Shown one piece after another: positions 1-7,877 of a stretch of 64,000 bases of DNA. Position numbers and translations under genes: made by a program. How positions within the stretch are numbered: position 1 is the stretch's first letter; the number at the start of each line of letters is the position of its first letter. Origin of the DNA: Hoeflea sp. IMCC20628 (GTDB lineage Bacteria; Pseudomonadota; Alphaproteobacteria; Rhizobiales; Rhizobiaceae). The stretch covers positions 2,684,501 through 2,748,500 of the forward strand of contig NZ_CP011479.1 in the NCBI RefSeq assembly GCF_001011155.1. The letters run 5' to 3'. The notes beneath the pieces were generated by a model that searched no databases, was not told the origin of the DNA, and was given only the letters and a program-made list of their open reading frames with translations.

Positions 1-324
1 GTCTCGATAATAATCTATCTCAATACATTTATGCTCCCAAACATCTGATGGGCTTGAATTGGAATAATCAAAAAAACCGTCCCCAAGCCGACTTGCGTTG
101 TTTACTCCAAACGTAGCTTCCCATACGCGATAGAACATCTCTACAAAATCTGTCCTGACCTGAGCAGCAAAAAGCAGAGCTTGATTGTATTCCCGCGCCT
201 CTGACCAATCACATTCAATCATGTCATCACCATCCAATTTCCCAACCAGATCATCGACAGCGCTTCGGACTCTTTTGTTATTAATATACTCTTTCATCGA
301 GAGCGGTACTTCAAACTCAAGCAT
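1..324 (-). CDS. Unidentified protein, N-terminal 108 residues (runs off the window)
   Basis: The frame is open without a stop from an ATG at 324 to the window edge, so the 3' part is missing. An AGAGG ribosome binding site lies 6 bases before the ATG, and the start is only 17 bases after the stop of the nuclease-like gene, so the two are probably one operon. The visible part is acidic and soluble, has no signal peptide or membrane segment, and contains aromatic stretches such as DFVEMFYRVWEATFG. Base composition is AT-rich like its neighbour and unlike the rest of the window. I do not recognise the family; a defence or toxin-antitoxin partner is possible but not shown. Confidence 0.6.
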   Translation of the reverse strand, partial: MLEFEVPLSMKEYINNKRVRSAVDDLVGKLDGDDMIECDWSEAREYNQALLFAAQVRTDFVEMFYRVWEATFGVNNASRLGDGFFDYSNSSPSDVWEHKCIEIDYYRD

Positions 325-341
325 TCGATACCTCTTGGATT

Positions 342-1130
342 TTACAAATTTATTCTGCGCCAAAGCCAATTCAAGAAAATTTTCAAACTGGGATCATCCT
401 CGGCAGGCCGTGTCCGCTCGAACCGTAGCCATAGGTCACGCCAAGAGACAAACCGCCAATTTGTCCATTGACGCCCTTTTAACCCATGCATGGCGCTATC
501 ATCGAGACCGAGAACCACCAATTTGGTCGAAGCATTGTCAATATCCCGGTCTTTTTGAACGATTTTCGTATAATTCGCCAACTGTCCACGTGTAATTATG
601 TGACCAAATTTGGCCTCAATTACTAGGGCCGAATACATTTTTTCTTTTCCGGTCTTTTGATATTTGAGCATCAGATCGATGCGGTTCACCTCTGCTTCCA
701 CAACCGCGCTCTTCGCTTCTTGAAGTGTCGGCACGTCCGAAGACTTCAATGCTTTGTAAAAGGCAATCAGTCTTTCCGCCCGGACATCATCTGGTCCTCT
801 ATTGAGAAGGTGAGCGATGGTTCTTGTTGCTTGCGGTTCAGTTAGTTCAAAACCCCAATCCAAGCATGGTGCATCAAAAGAGTGATGAGCCTTGGTTAAT
901 CCATAAATTGCATTCAAGCCTTTACAATCAACCGGTGTTTGCTTCTGGGCCAGCGCTGAGAGTTGCGCCATCTTATCAAGCAGGAAATTAGTACGCCTCT
1001 GGTCGTACCTTCTCAGCACAGCCCCATCAAATGCACCACGATTTGCCCGCGCTTGCATGGCCAAATACCGATAGGGGGTCGACGTTAATTCGGAGTTTTC
1101 TGCTCTTATAATTAAATACTTGCCCGCCAA
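342..1130 (-). CDS. PD-(D/E)XK nuclease-like protein
   Basis: A 262-residue soluble protein. The central part has the arrangement typical of PD-(D/E)XK nucleases: E147, then D152 in a hydrophobic strand (RIDLML), a gap of about 20 residues, then E172-A-K174 at the end of another strand (ALVIEAKFG), followed by a Q183-x3-Y187 helix motif. This pattern is known for the PDDEXK_4-like and related restriction/repair nuclease families; the assignment is by motif only. The start is a TTG at 1130 with an in-frame stop two codons upstream and no clear ribosome binding site, so the true start is uncertain. The AT-rich composition suggests transfer. It is followed at 17 bases by a second AT-rich gene. 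Confidence 0.6.
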   Translation of the reverse strand: MAGKYLIIRAENSELTSTPYRYLAMQARANRGAFDGAVLRRYDQRRTNFLLDKMAQLSALAQKQTPVDCKGLNAIYGLTKAHHSFDAPCLDWGFELTEPQATRTIAHLLNRGPDDVRAERLIAFYKALKSSDVPTLQEAKSAVVEAEVNRIDLMLKYQKTGKEKMYSALVIEAKFGHIITRGQLANYTKIVQKDRDIDNASTKLVVLGLDDSAMHGLKGRQWTNWRFVSWRDLWLRFERTRPAEDDPSLKIFLNWLWRRINL

Positions 1131-1287
1131 AAACTACAAACACAAAAATATGCGCCGCGCCCCAAAGCATATTTACCCGGACACCTCAAAAGTGTCAGCA
1201 AGACATCCATAGGCCTCTTTCCATCCTCAGCCACCCGAAGCAACGATACCTGTCATCATCGCCTCAGATAGTGACAGAAAATTTGAA

Positions 1288-1860
1288 TCACATCCCCTGC
1301 GGGCCGCGGTTCATGGCGGCGATGCCGGTGCGGCAAATTTCGACCAGACCGAGCGGTTTCATGATCGAGATGAACTGTTCGATCTTGGACACCCGGCCGG
1401 TGATTTCGAAAATGAAATGCTCCGTATTGGCGTCGATCACCTGGGCGCGGAAGGCCTCGGCGAGGCGCAACGCCTCGACCCGGTTCTCGCCGGTGCCGGT
1501 CACCTTGACCAGCGCAAGTTCCCGCTCCAGCGGCTTGTCATGACCAAGCTCGACAGACCGCACCGTCAAGTCAACCACGCGGTGGACCGGAATGATGCGT
1601 GATAGATGCGCCTTGACCTGTTCAAGCACATTCGGGGTTGCGGTGGTGACGATGGTGATGCGCGAGAGATGCGCCTCATGCTCTGTTTCCGAGACCGTCA
1701 GACTTTCGATGTTGTAGCCACGGCCGGAAAACAGGCCGATGACGCGGGCAAGAACGCCCGGCTCGTTGTCGACCAGAACCGATAGGGTGTGGGTTTCCGG
1801 AAGAGCGGTTTCGGCGGTCATGAAATAGGCCGAACCGGTGGGTTGATACTGAGCGTTCAT
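1288..1860 (-). CDS. ilvH: Acetolactate synthase small (regulatory) subunit
   Basis: Regulatory subunit of acetohydroxyacid synthase, which makes 2-acetolactate and 2-aceto-2-hydroxybutyrate for valine, leucine and isoleucine. The 190 residues include an N-terminal ACT domain starting near residue 24 (THTLSVLVDNEPGVLARVIG, then GRGYNIESLTV), which in this family binds valine for feedback inhibition, and the usual C-terminal ACT-like domain. Length matches rhizobial IlvH. The ATG is preceded by GAGGAA at 9 bases. It lies 27 bases after ilvI and is surely cotranscribed, under the leader at 3721-3834. Confidence 0.96.
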   Translation of the reverse strand: MNAQYQPTGSAYFMTAETALPETHTLSVLVDNEPGVLARVIGLFSGRGYNIESLTVSETEHEAHLSRITIVTTATPNVLEQVKAHLSRIIPVHRVVDLTVRSVELGHDKPLERELALVKVTGTGENRVEALRLAEAFRAQVIDANTEHFIFEITGRVSKIEQFISIMKPLGLVEICRTGIAAMNRGPQGM

Positions 1861-1887
1861 GTGATCAGTTCCTCTAACAGGCGCGGC

Positions 1888-3663
1888 TCAAACGAGCGCG
1901 CGGCCTTTGGCATCAATGGCGTTGGCGACAGCTTCGTCGGTGGCTTCGTCAGGCAGCAGCATATCGTTATGCGCCTTGCCTGACGGGATCATCGGGAAGC
2001 AGTTTGCGAGTGCCGCCACCCGGCAATCGAAGATCACCGGTCCTGGCGTGTCGATCATCTTGGTGATCGCATCGTCGAGATCGGCAGGCTTGTCGCAACG
2101 GATGCCGACGCCACCATAGGCTTCGGCCAGCTTGACGAAGTCAGGCATCGATTCCGTGTAGGAATGCGACAGCCGGTTGCCATGCAGCAATTGCTGCCAC
2201 TGCCGGACCATGCCCATGTACTGGTTGTTGAGGATGAAAATCTTCACCGGCAGGCCGTATTGCACAGCACAGGACATTTCCTGGATGCACATCTGGATCG
2301 AGGCATCGCCGGCAATGTCGATGACCAGACTGTCGCGGTGCGCGACCTGCACGCCGATTGCCGCGGGGAAGCCATAGCCCATGGTGCCCAGACCGCCCGA
2401 CGTCATCCAGCGGTTGGGTTCCTCGAAGCCGTAAAACTGTGCCGCCCACATCTGGTGCTGGCCAACCTCGGTGGTGATGTAGGTGTCGCGCTCCTTGGTC
2501 AGCTCATAGAGCCGCTGGATCGCGTATTGCGGCATGATCACATCCCTGTTGTCCGGATAGGCCAGCGAATTGCGCGCCCGCCACTTGTCGATCTGGGTCC
2601 ACCAGTCGGCGAGCTGGCTGCGGTCGGTCTTTTTCGACGCACGCCACAACCGGACCATGTCCTCAAGCACATGGCCGATGTCACCGATAATGCCGATATC
2701 GGTGCGGACATTCTTGTTGATCGAAGACGGATCGATGTCGATGTGGATTTTCTTCGAATTCGGCGAGAAGGCGTCGAGACGGCCAGTGATGCGGTCATCG
2801 AAGCGTGCACCGATGCAGATCATGACGTCGCAATCATGCATCGCCATGTTGGCTTCATAGGTGCCGTGCATGCCCAGCATGCCCATCCAGTTCGTGCCCG
2901 ATGCCGGATAAGCGCCCAGCCCCATCAAGGTTGAGGTGATCGGCGCGGCGGTCAGTTCAACCAGTTCGCGCAGCAACTGACAGGCTTCCCGGCCGGAATT
3001 GATCACACCGCCGCCCGAATAGATGATCGGGCGCTTGGCAGTGGCCATCAGGTCGACCGCGGCGCGGATTGTGTCGAGATCGCCCGAGAGTTTCGGCTGG
3101 TAGCTCTTCTGCTCGATCACCGGTGACGGCGGCGTATAGATGCCGGTTGCAAACTGAACATCCTTGGGGATGTCGACAACGACAGGTCCGGGGCGTCCGG
3201 TGGTGGCGACACGGAAGGCTTCATGAATGACGCGGGAAAGCTGATTGACGTCCTTGACCAGCCAGTTGTGCTTGGTGCACGGCCGGGTGATACCGACGGT
3301 GTCGCACTCCTGGAAGGCGTCGGAGCCGATCAGCGATGTGGGGACCTGGCCGGTGAGGCAGACGATCGGGATTGAATCCATCAAAGCGTCCTGAAGTGCG
3401 GTGACCACATTGGTCGCACCCGGTCCCGAAGTCACAAGCACGACGCCGGGCTTGCCGGTCGAGCGGGCATAGCCTTCTGCCATGTGACCGGCGCCCTGCT
3501 CGTGGCGAACCAGAATGTGCTCGATATCGTCCTGCTGATGCAGTTCGTCGTAAATCGGCAGGACCGCGCCGCCGGGATAGCCGAACATGTGCTTGACGCC
3601 ATTGTCTCTGAGCGCCTGCAGAACCATTTCCGCGCCCGTCATTTCCATTTGCTTGCCGGCCAT
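1888..3663 (-). CDS. ilvI: Acetolactate synthase large (catalytic) subunit
   Basis: Thiamine-diphosphate and FAD-dependent catalytic subunit of acetohydroxyacid synthase, first common step of branched-chain amino acid synthesis. The 591 residues have the normal three-domain plan: N-terminal ThDP pyrimidine domain with the catalytic glutamate E55 (VRHEQGAGHMAEGYA), central domain, and C-terminal ThDP diphosphate domain with GDAS at about 452 and NN at about 479 (FILNNQYMGM). Full length. The start at 3663 follows an AGGCGAT-type binding site. It is the first structural gene of ilvI-ilvH and is preceded by a leader peptide and terminator that predict control by branched-chain amino acid supply. 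Confidence 0.97.
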   Translation of the reverse strand: MAGKQMEMTGAEMVLQALRDNGVKHMFGYPGGAVLPIYDELHQQDDIEHILVRHEQGAGHMAEGYARSTGKPGVVLVTSGPGATNVVTALQDALMDSIPIVCLTGQVPTSLIGSDAFQECDTVGITRPCTKHNWLVKDVNQLSRVIHEAFRVATTGRPGPVVVDIPKDVQFATGIYTPPSPVIEQKSYQPKLSGDLDTIRAAVDLMATAKRPIIYSGGGVINSGREACQLLRELVELTAAPITSTLMGLGAYPASGTNWMGMLGMHGTYEANMAMHDCDVMICIGARFDDRITGRLDAFSPNSKKIHIDIDPSSINKNVRTDIGIIGDIGHVLEDMVRLWRASKKTDRSQLADWWTQIDKWRARNSLAYPDNRDVIMPQYAIQRLYELTKERDTYITTEVGQHQMWAAQFYGFEEPNRWMTSGGLGTMGYGFPAAIGVQVAHRDSLVIDIAGDASIQMCIQEMSCAVQYGLPVKIFILNNQYMGMVRQWQQLLHGNRLSHSYTESMPDFVKLAEAYGGVGIRCDKPADLDDAITKMIDTPGPVIFDCRVAALANCFPMIPSGKAHNDMLLPDEATDEAVANAIDAKGRALV

Positions 3664-3720
3664 ATCGCCTGACCCCTTATTTCAGTCTGTTTGTCGGGCT
3701 CAATAGCCCGGATTAAGCCA

Positions 3721-3745
3721 TAAAAAAAGGCCCCCGGAGGAGCCT
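3721..3745 (-). terminator. ilvIH attenuator (intrinsic terminator in the leader)
   Basis: On the minus strand an AGGCTCC / GGGGGCCT stem (3728-3745, 7 pairs including one T-G, 4-base loop) runs directly into seven T residues (3722-3728). It lies between the leader peptide stop and the ilvI start, which is the position of an amino-acid-operon attenuator. Confidence 0.8.
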
Positions 3746-3751
3746 GTGTTT

Positions 3752-3800
3752 CGCGCATGGGAGCTTTCGCCGGGTGGCTACGCCACCCTGCCCATGCGCG
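3752..3800 (-). promoter_or_regulatory. Nested leader RNA hairpins of the ilv attenuator
   Basis: CGCGCATGGG (minus strand 3800-3791) pairs perfectly with CCCATGCGCG (3761-3752), and inside it GGGTGGC pairs with GCCACCC (positions 3772-3788, 3-base loop). The left arm of the outer stem lies inside the leader peptide codons just after the Ile-Leu-Val-Val run, so a stalled ribosome would mask it. The exact antiterminator pairing is not settled; CCCGG next to the inner hairpin could pair with CCGGG of the terminator. Confidence 0.65.
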
Positions 3801-3834
3801 GTCCTACCACGAGAATGTTCGCGAAGTTGTTCAT
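3778..3834 (-). CDS. ilv operon leader peptide (18 residues)
   Basis: The ORF reads MNNFANILVVGPRMGRVA and ends in TAG. It has consecutive Ile, Leu, Val, Val codons (ATT CTC GTG GTA) at positions 7-10, i.e. exactly the amino acids whose synthesis the downstream ilvI-ilvH operon supports. It is followed by the nested hairpins and a T-tailed terminator before ilvI. This is the classical layout of ribosome-mediated transcription attenuation. There is hardly any 5' leader: a good promoter ends 7 bases before the ATG, so the peptide is probably translated from a leaderless transcript, as is known for trpL of Sinorhizobium. Confidence 0.82.
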   Translation of the reverse strand: MNNFANILVVGPRMGRVA

Positions 3835-3841
3835 AACAACT

Positions 3842-3870
3842 CTCGTATCGCCTCGCAAAGGCCGGGTCAA
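3842..3870 (-). promoter_or_regulatory. Probable promoter of the ilv leader/operon
   Basis: On the minus strand TTGACC (3870-3865), a spacer of exactly 17 bases, and TACGAG (3847-3842). The -10 is followed by 7 bases (AGTTGTT) and then the ATG of the leader peptide at 3834, which puts the predicted transcription start at or next to the A of that ATG. The -10 matches the consensus in only three positions, so this is a prediction. Confidence 0.55.
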
Positions 3871-3882
3871 CGGCTTTTTTCG

Positions 3883-5895
3883 ATGATTGATGCCAAACAG
3901 ACGTCAAAAACAGGCGCGAGCAACATCCCATTAACTCTGGAGTGCGATGCTGCTGCTGTGGAAAATATGCAGAACATGGATGCCGGGATGACTTCATCGA
4001 GCCCAGACGCCGAGAACGACGCCGATCGTCGCGGTTCTTTCGCGCCCGGAAACAGGTTGATGGGGCGCGTCATCGGCTGCTCCGGCTCCAAAGCGATGAT
4101 CAGCGCGCTTGCCGGAAAAGACGGCAACGGGCTGGCCGAATTGTGGTCCGTCGGACGGCTGATTTCGATCAGTGTCGGTGACAACCGGGTTGTTGCACTT
4201 GTCTGCTCCATGGCGACAGATACAACGGCATGGTCGGAAACCACAGACAACGTCATGCATATCGAAGTCGAACTGGTCGGAGAGATCCGTCTTGGCGTGA
4301 CAGGAAAAGCCGAGTTCAGCGCAGGCATAACGCAATACCCCTACCTCGGCGCGATCGTTCACCGCATGCGCTCCGCCGACCTCGCAGTGATTTATGATCC
4401 GGGCGTCAGCGATACAGCGGTCATTGGCCGGTTGACCCAGGACACATCGCTGGGTGCGCTTGTTCACGTGCCGTCCCTGTTGTCACGGCATTTCGCCGTG
4501 GTCGGAACCACTGGCGTGGGCAAGACCACCGCAGTCACGCTGCTGCTGCACAAGGCACTGCAGTCAGATCCGGCCTTGCGGGTGCTGATTCTTGATCCGC
4601 ACAACGAATTCGCCGCAGCCTTTCCAACCCAATCGGTCGTCATCGATACCGATACGCTTGACCTGCCGTTCTGGCTGTTCCGGCTTGAGGAATTCACCGA
4701 GGTCCTGTTTCGCGGTCGCCCGTCGATCCCCGACGAGATCGACGTTCTGCGCGATATGATCCCGGAAGCCAAGCGGATGTTCAAGGGCAGCACCGACAGC
4801 GTTCTGATGCGCCGTGCACCGGAAAAATCCTCGCTGACCGCAGACACGCCTGTGCCCTACAGGATTGCGGATCTGCTGGCGCTGATCGACGAGCGTATCG
4901 GAAAGCTCGAGGGGCGCGCCGAAAAACCACATCTGCGCGCGCTCAAGGTGCGCATCCAGGCGGCAGTCAATGATCCGCGCTATGAGTTCATGTTCTCATC
5001 CAACACGATCCATGACACGATCCTGACCACGATCAGCCACATCTTCCGCATTCCAGGCGACGGAAAGCCCGTCACCACATTCCAGTTGGCAGGCATTCCT
5101 TCCGAAGTGGTGAATTCGGTTGCCTCCATCCTGTGCCGCATGGCTTTCGAGATCGCGCTGTGGAGCGCAGGAGGGGTGAGAATCCTTGTGGTCTGCGAAG
5201 AAGCCCACCGCTATGTTCCTGCCGACCCGGAGCTTGGCTTTTTTCCGACCCGGCAAGCCATCTCGCGCATTGCCAAGGAGGGCCGTAAATACGGCGTCAG
5301 CCTTGGCGTGATCACCCAGCGTCCCGGCGAACTTGACCCGACGATTCTGTCTCAATGCTCGACGGTCTTCGCCATGCGGCTGTCCAACGACAAGGATCAG
5401 GAAATCATTCGCTCGGCTATTCCGGATTCGTCCGCTTCGACCATGAGTTTCCTGTCTTCGATCGGCAATGGCGAGGCCATTGCCTTCGGCGAAGCCGTGG
5501 CCGTGCCGATGCGCATGGTGTTCGAACGCGTCCCCGAGGACATTTTGCCACGCGCGAATTCCGGATTGCAGCCGGTTCATCGTGGGGATCCGAACACTGT
5601 CGACCTGGGCAAAATTGTCATGCGCATGCGCCATATTGACGAAGGCACAAAGCCTGATGCGCAGGCGCCCAAAACCTTCGCACCGCAGTCGCCGTCCATC
5701 GAGCCGCCGGATTACAGCAGCCCCGCCCCGCCGATGCGCCGGGTCAGCGACGTTCCTGTTCAATCGCATTCGCCAGATCGTGATTACGGCACCTACGAAG
5801 CGCCGGCTGTCGAAACGACTACCCAGCGGCAGGAACTCACAGCACTTCGCTCTAGCCTGCTGAAAAAGCCACTGTCCTCGCTCCTGAAGTCCTGA
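3883..5895 (+). CDS. HerA-like ATPase / DUF87 helicase
   Basis: Predicted hexameric DNA-translocating ATPase of the FtsK-HerA superfamily. From the start used here (670 residues) it has an N-terminal HAS-barrel-like segment (GRVIGCSGSKAMISALAG, from about residue 61), a Walker A GTTGVGKTT at about 208-216, Walker B in LVVCEEAHRYVP, and the HerA-type sensor region ITQRPGELDPTILSQCSTVF. The C-terminal 80 residues are Pro-rich and variable. The frame opens as far back as 3757, but that start lies inside the ilv leader on the other strand; ATG 3883 or ATG 3967 (after GGAAAAT) is more likely. No nurA, sir2 or other usual HerA partner is adjacent, so its job here is open. Confidence 0.85.
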   Translation: MIDAKQTSKTGASNIPLTLECDAAAVENMQNMDAGMTSSSPDAENDADRRGSFAPGNRLMGRVIGCSGSKAMISALAGKDGNGLAELWSVGRLISISVGDNRVVALVCSMATDTTAWSETTDNVMHIEVELVGEIRLGVTGKAEFSAGITQYPYLGAIVHRMRSADLAVIYDPGVSDTAVIGRLTQDTSLGALVHVPSLLSRHFAVVGTTGVGKTTAVTLLLHKALQSDPALRVLILDPHNEFAAAFPTQSVVIDTDTLDLPFWLFRLEEFTEVLFRGRPSIPDEIDVLRDMIPEAKRMFKGSTDSVLMRRAPEKSSLTADTPVPYRIADLLALIDERIGKLEGRAEKPHLRALKVRIQAAVNDPRYEFMFSSNTIHDTILTTISHIFRIPGDGKPVTTFQLAGIPSEVVNSVASILCRMAFEIALWSAGGVRILVVCEEAHRYVPADPELGFFPTRQAISRIAKEGRKYGVSLGVITQRPGELDPTILSQCSTVFAMRLSNDKDQEIIRSAIPDSSASTMSFLSSIGNGEAIAFGEAVAVPMRMVFERVPEDILPRANSGLQPVHRGDPNTVDLGKIVMRMRHIDEGTKPDAQAPKTFAPQSPSIEPPDYSSPAPPMRRVSDVPVQSHSPDRDYGTYEAPAVETTTQRQELTALRSSLLKKPLSSLLKS

Positions 5896-6094
5896 GGACT
5901 ACAGCGCCGCGCATCCAATTGGATGGAACATGGATTATCTCCGCCCGAACGATTTCTTGTTCGTCGGTTGGCGCAGCATGGGTCTCGTTAATGCACGTTG
6001 TGGCAACGGTACATATGAACCCTGATTTGATCACAGCCTTTCAAGCCTCGAAGTCAGGCGCACCAGCGTATCGGTCAATCTGATTGATGATTTC

Positions 6095-6868
6095 TCAGGC
6101 CGCGCAAACGCGGTTTCGGCCCTTGCGTTTGGCTTCGTAGAGCTGCTTGTCGGCGCGGCGATAAAGGTCTTCACCGGTTTCGGCTCCATCCCAGATCGCC
6201 AATCCGGCGCTGACGGTCACTTTCAGCGTGACGTTGCCGTTCTTGATCTTGAGCTCCGAGATGGCCTGGCGAATCCGGTCCGACAGATTGTAGAGCTGGC
6301 GTTCGGTGATGTTGGGCGACAGGATCGCAAACTCCTCGCCACCAAGCCGGGCAAGCACATCATGGTATCGTGTGAACACCTGCAGGCACTCCGCAACCTG
6401 GCGCAGGACTTCATCGCCAACATCGTGGCCATGGGTGTCGTTGACTATCTTGAAGTGATCAAGATCGAGGATGACCATGCCGATCGGCTTTCCGATCTGG
6501 CCAAACGCATTGAGATATTCGCTCAACGCATCATCAAAATAGCGGCGATTGTACATGCCGGTCAGTCCATCGGTGACGGCAGCATGTTCCAAAGACAACG
6601 ACCGCACGGACAGGGATTCCGTCATTTCCTGGAGTTTGCCGCGTTCGCGCAAACCGCGCGACATGATCGGGTAAATCAGGCACAAACCACAAACCACCGA
6701 CAGCATTGCCAGCACCAGGCCCATGAAGGCAAACTTTGCAGAGGTATCCATTCCGCCGACCACAAGGCCGCCCGTCGCGGCGGAAAATGCCGCCCACGAA
6801 AACACGCCGCCGAGACCAACAAGCCCCATCAGCAAAAAGAAAAACAGCTCGGCCTTGTGAAAGCGCAT
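6095..6868 (-). CDS. Membrane-anchored diguanylate cyclase (GGDEF)
   Basis: Makes cyclic di-GMP from two GTP. The 257 residues begin with two membrane segments (KAELFFFLLMGLVGLGGVFS and a second around KFAFMGLVLAMLSVVCGLCL), followed by a short helical linker and a GGDEF domain with the intact active-site motif GGEEF (ARLGGEEFAILSP) and the usual TDGLTGMYNRRYFD opening. There is no periplasmic sensor of any size. The start at 6868 is chosen because AGGA stands 5 bases before the ATG; an upstream GTG at 6916 has no binding site. An I-site RxxD upstream of GGEEF is not evident (FTRYHDVLARLGGEEF), so product inhibition may be absent. Confidence 0.9.
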   Translation of the reverse strand: MRFHKAELFFFLLMGLVGLGGVFSWAAFSAATGGLVVGGMDTSAKFAFMGLVLAMLSVVCGLCLIYPIMSRGLRERGKLQEMTESLSVRSLSLEHAAVTDGLTGMYNRRYFDDALSEYLNAFGQIGKPIGMVILDLDHFKIVNDTHGHDVGDEVLRQVAECLQVFTRYHDVLARLGGEEFAILSPNITERQLYNLSDRIRQAISELKIKNGNVTLKVTVSAGLAIWDGAETGEDLYRRADKQLYEAKRKGRNRVCAA

Positions 6869-6968
6869 GAATCCTAACCGAATGAAATGACGGCGTAGGA
6901 AGAACTTACCCCCCACAAGTTATATTTGGCTTAACGCGATAGCCCTCCAGCGGTTGCATGGCAACCGA

Positions 6969-7877
6969 TTATCCCACTTTCGGGTGTACTCTTTCCCATT
7001 GCTCGTCGAGTTGGTTTCGAAACCAGGTCATCTGGCGTTTGGCGTATTGCCGGGTGGCTGTGCTTGCCAGTTCTACAGCTTGATCGAGGGATTGGCGTCC
7101 GGCAAGATAATCGGCGAGTTGGCTCACGCCGATCGCCTTCATGCCGGGATGTTGAGGCGGGACATTCAGCGACATCAGTTTTCTGACCTCATCAAGAGCC
7201 CCCTGCTCCACCATTTTCTCGAAGCGCTGGTTGATCCGTGCGTGCAACTGGGCGCGGTCTGGCTCGATGACGACGCAATGCGCGGTTCGGGGATCGACGA
7301 TCTGCACGCCGCCACGGCCCTGAAACCGCGTGATGGATTGCCCGGTCGCAACCACGACTTCCAGCGCACGCAAGATCCGCTGGCGGTCGGCGGGCCGGAG
7401 CCTTGCGCCCATGTCGGGGTCCAGCCGGAAAAGCTCCGCATGCAATGCCTCAACGCCTTCGCTCTCCAGCCGGGCGCGCAATTCGTTGCGTATCGGGTCA
7501 GGAATCACCGGCATGTCAGAAAGCCCGCCTGTCAGCGCACGGAAATACAGACCGGTGCCGCCCACAACCACTGGAAGGGCGCCACGGGCGCGTATCCCGG
7601 CAATGGTCTGCGTGGCCTGATCCAGCCACAATCCGGTGGAATAGGCGGTTTCTGGCGAAACATGGCCGTAGAGATGGTGCGGCGCCAACGCGAGATCCTG
7701 CTGATCGGGGCGCGCGGTCAAGCGGTCGAGCACGGAATAGACCTGCATGGAATCGGCGTTGACGATCTCGCCGCCGAGATCGCGCGCCATCTCAAGCGCC
7801 AGCGCGGACTTGCCGCTGGCGGTTGGCCCGGCTATCAGGATTGCCGAGATATCTTGTCGCCGGAGTATTTGTTTCAT
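6969..7877 (-). CDS. miaA: tRNA dimethylallyltransferase
   Basis: Transfers a dimethylallyl group to N6 of adenosine 37 in tRNAs that read codons beginning with U. The 302-residue protein has the P-loop LIAGPTASGKSALALEMA near its N terminus, the substrate motif ADSMQVY, and the tRNA-binding segment ending RQYAKRQMTWFRNQ, all normal for MiaA. The start at 7877 is preceded by GAGGGCC; a GTG or other start further up would lie deep inside serB. The start codon is the reverse complement of the serB start: both genes begin at one CATG palindrome (7875-7878), so each promoter must lie within the other gene. Confidence 0.95.
   Translation of the reverse strand: MKQILRRQDISAILIAGPTASGKSALALEMARDLGGEIVNADSMQVYSVLDRLTARPDQQDLALAPHHLYGHVSPETAYSTGLWLDQATQTIAGIRARGALPVVVGGTGLYFRALTGGLSDMPVIPDPIRNELRARLESEGVEALHAELFRLDPDMGARLRPADRQRILRALEVVVATGQSITRFQGRGGVQIVDPRTAHCVVIEPDRAQLHARINQRFEKMVEQGALDEVRKLMSLNVPPQHPGMKAIGVSQLADYLAGRQSLDQAVELASTATRQYAKRQMTWFRNQLDEQWERVHPKVG

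Noticed and set aside
3757-3882. The upstream 42 codons of the HerA-like gene frame
   Set aside because: They lie over the ilv leader peptide, hairpins and promoter on the other strand, lack a binding site, and are not like the family. ATG 3883 or 3967 is preferred.
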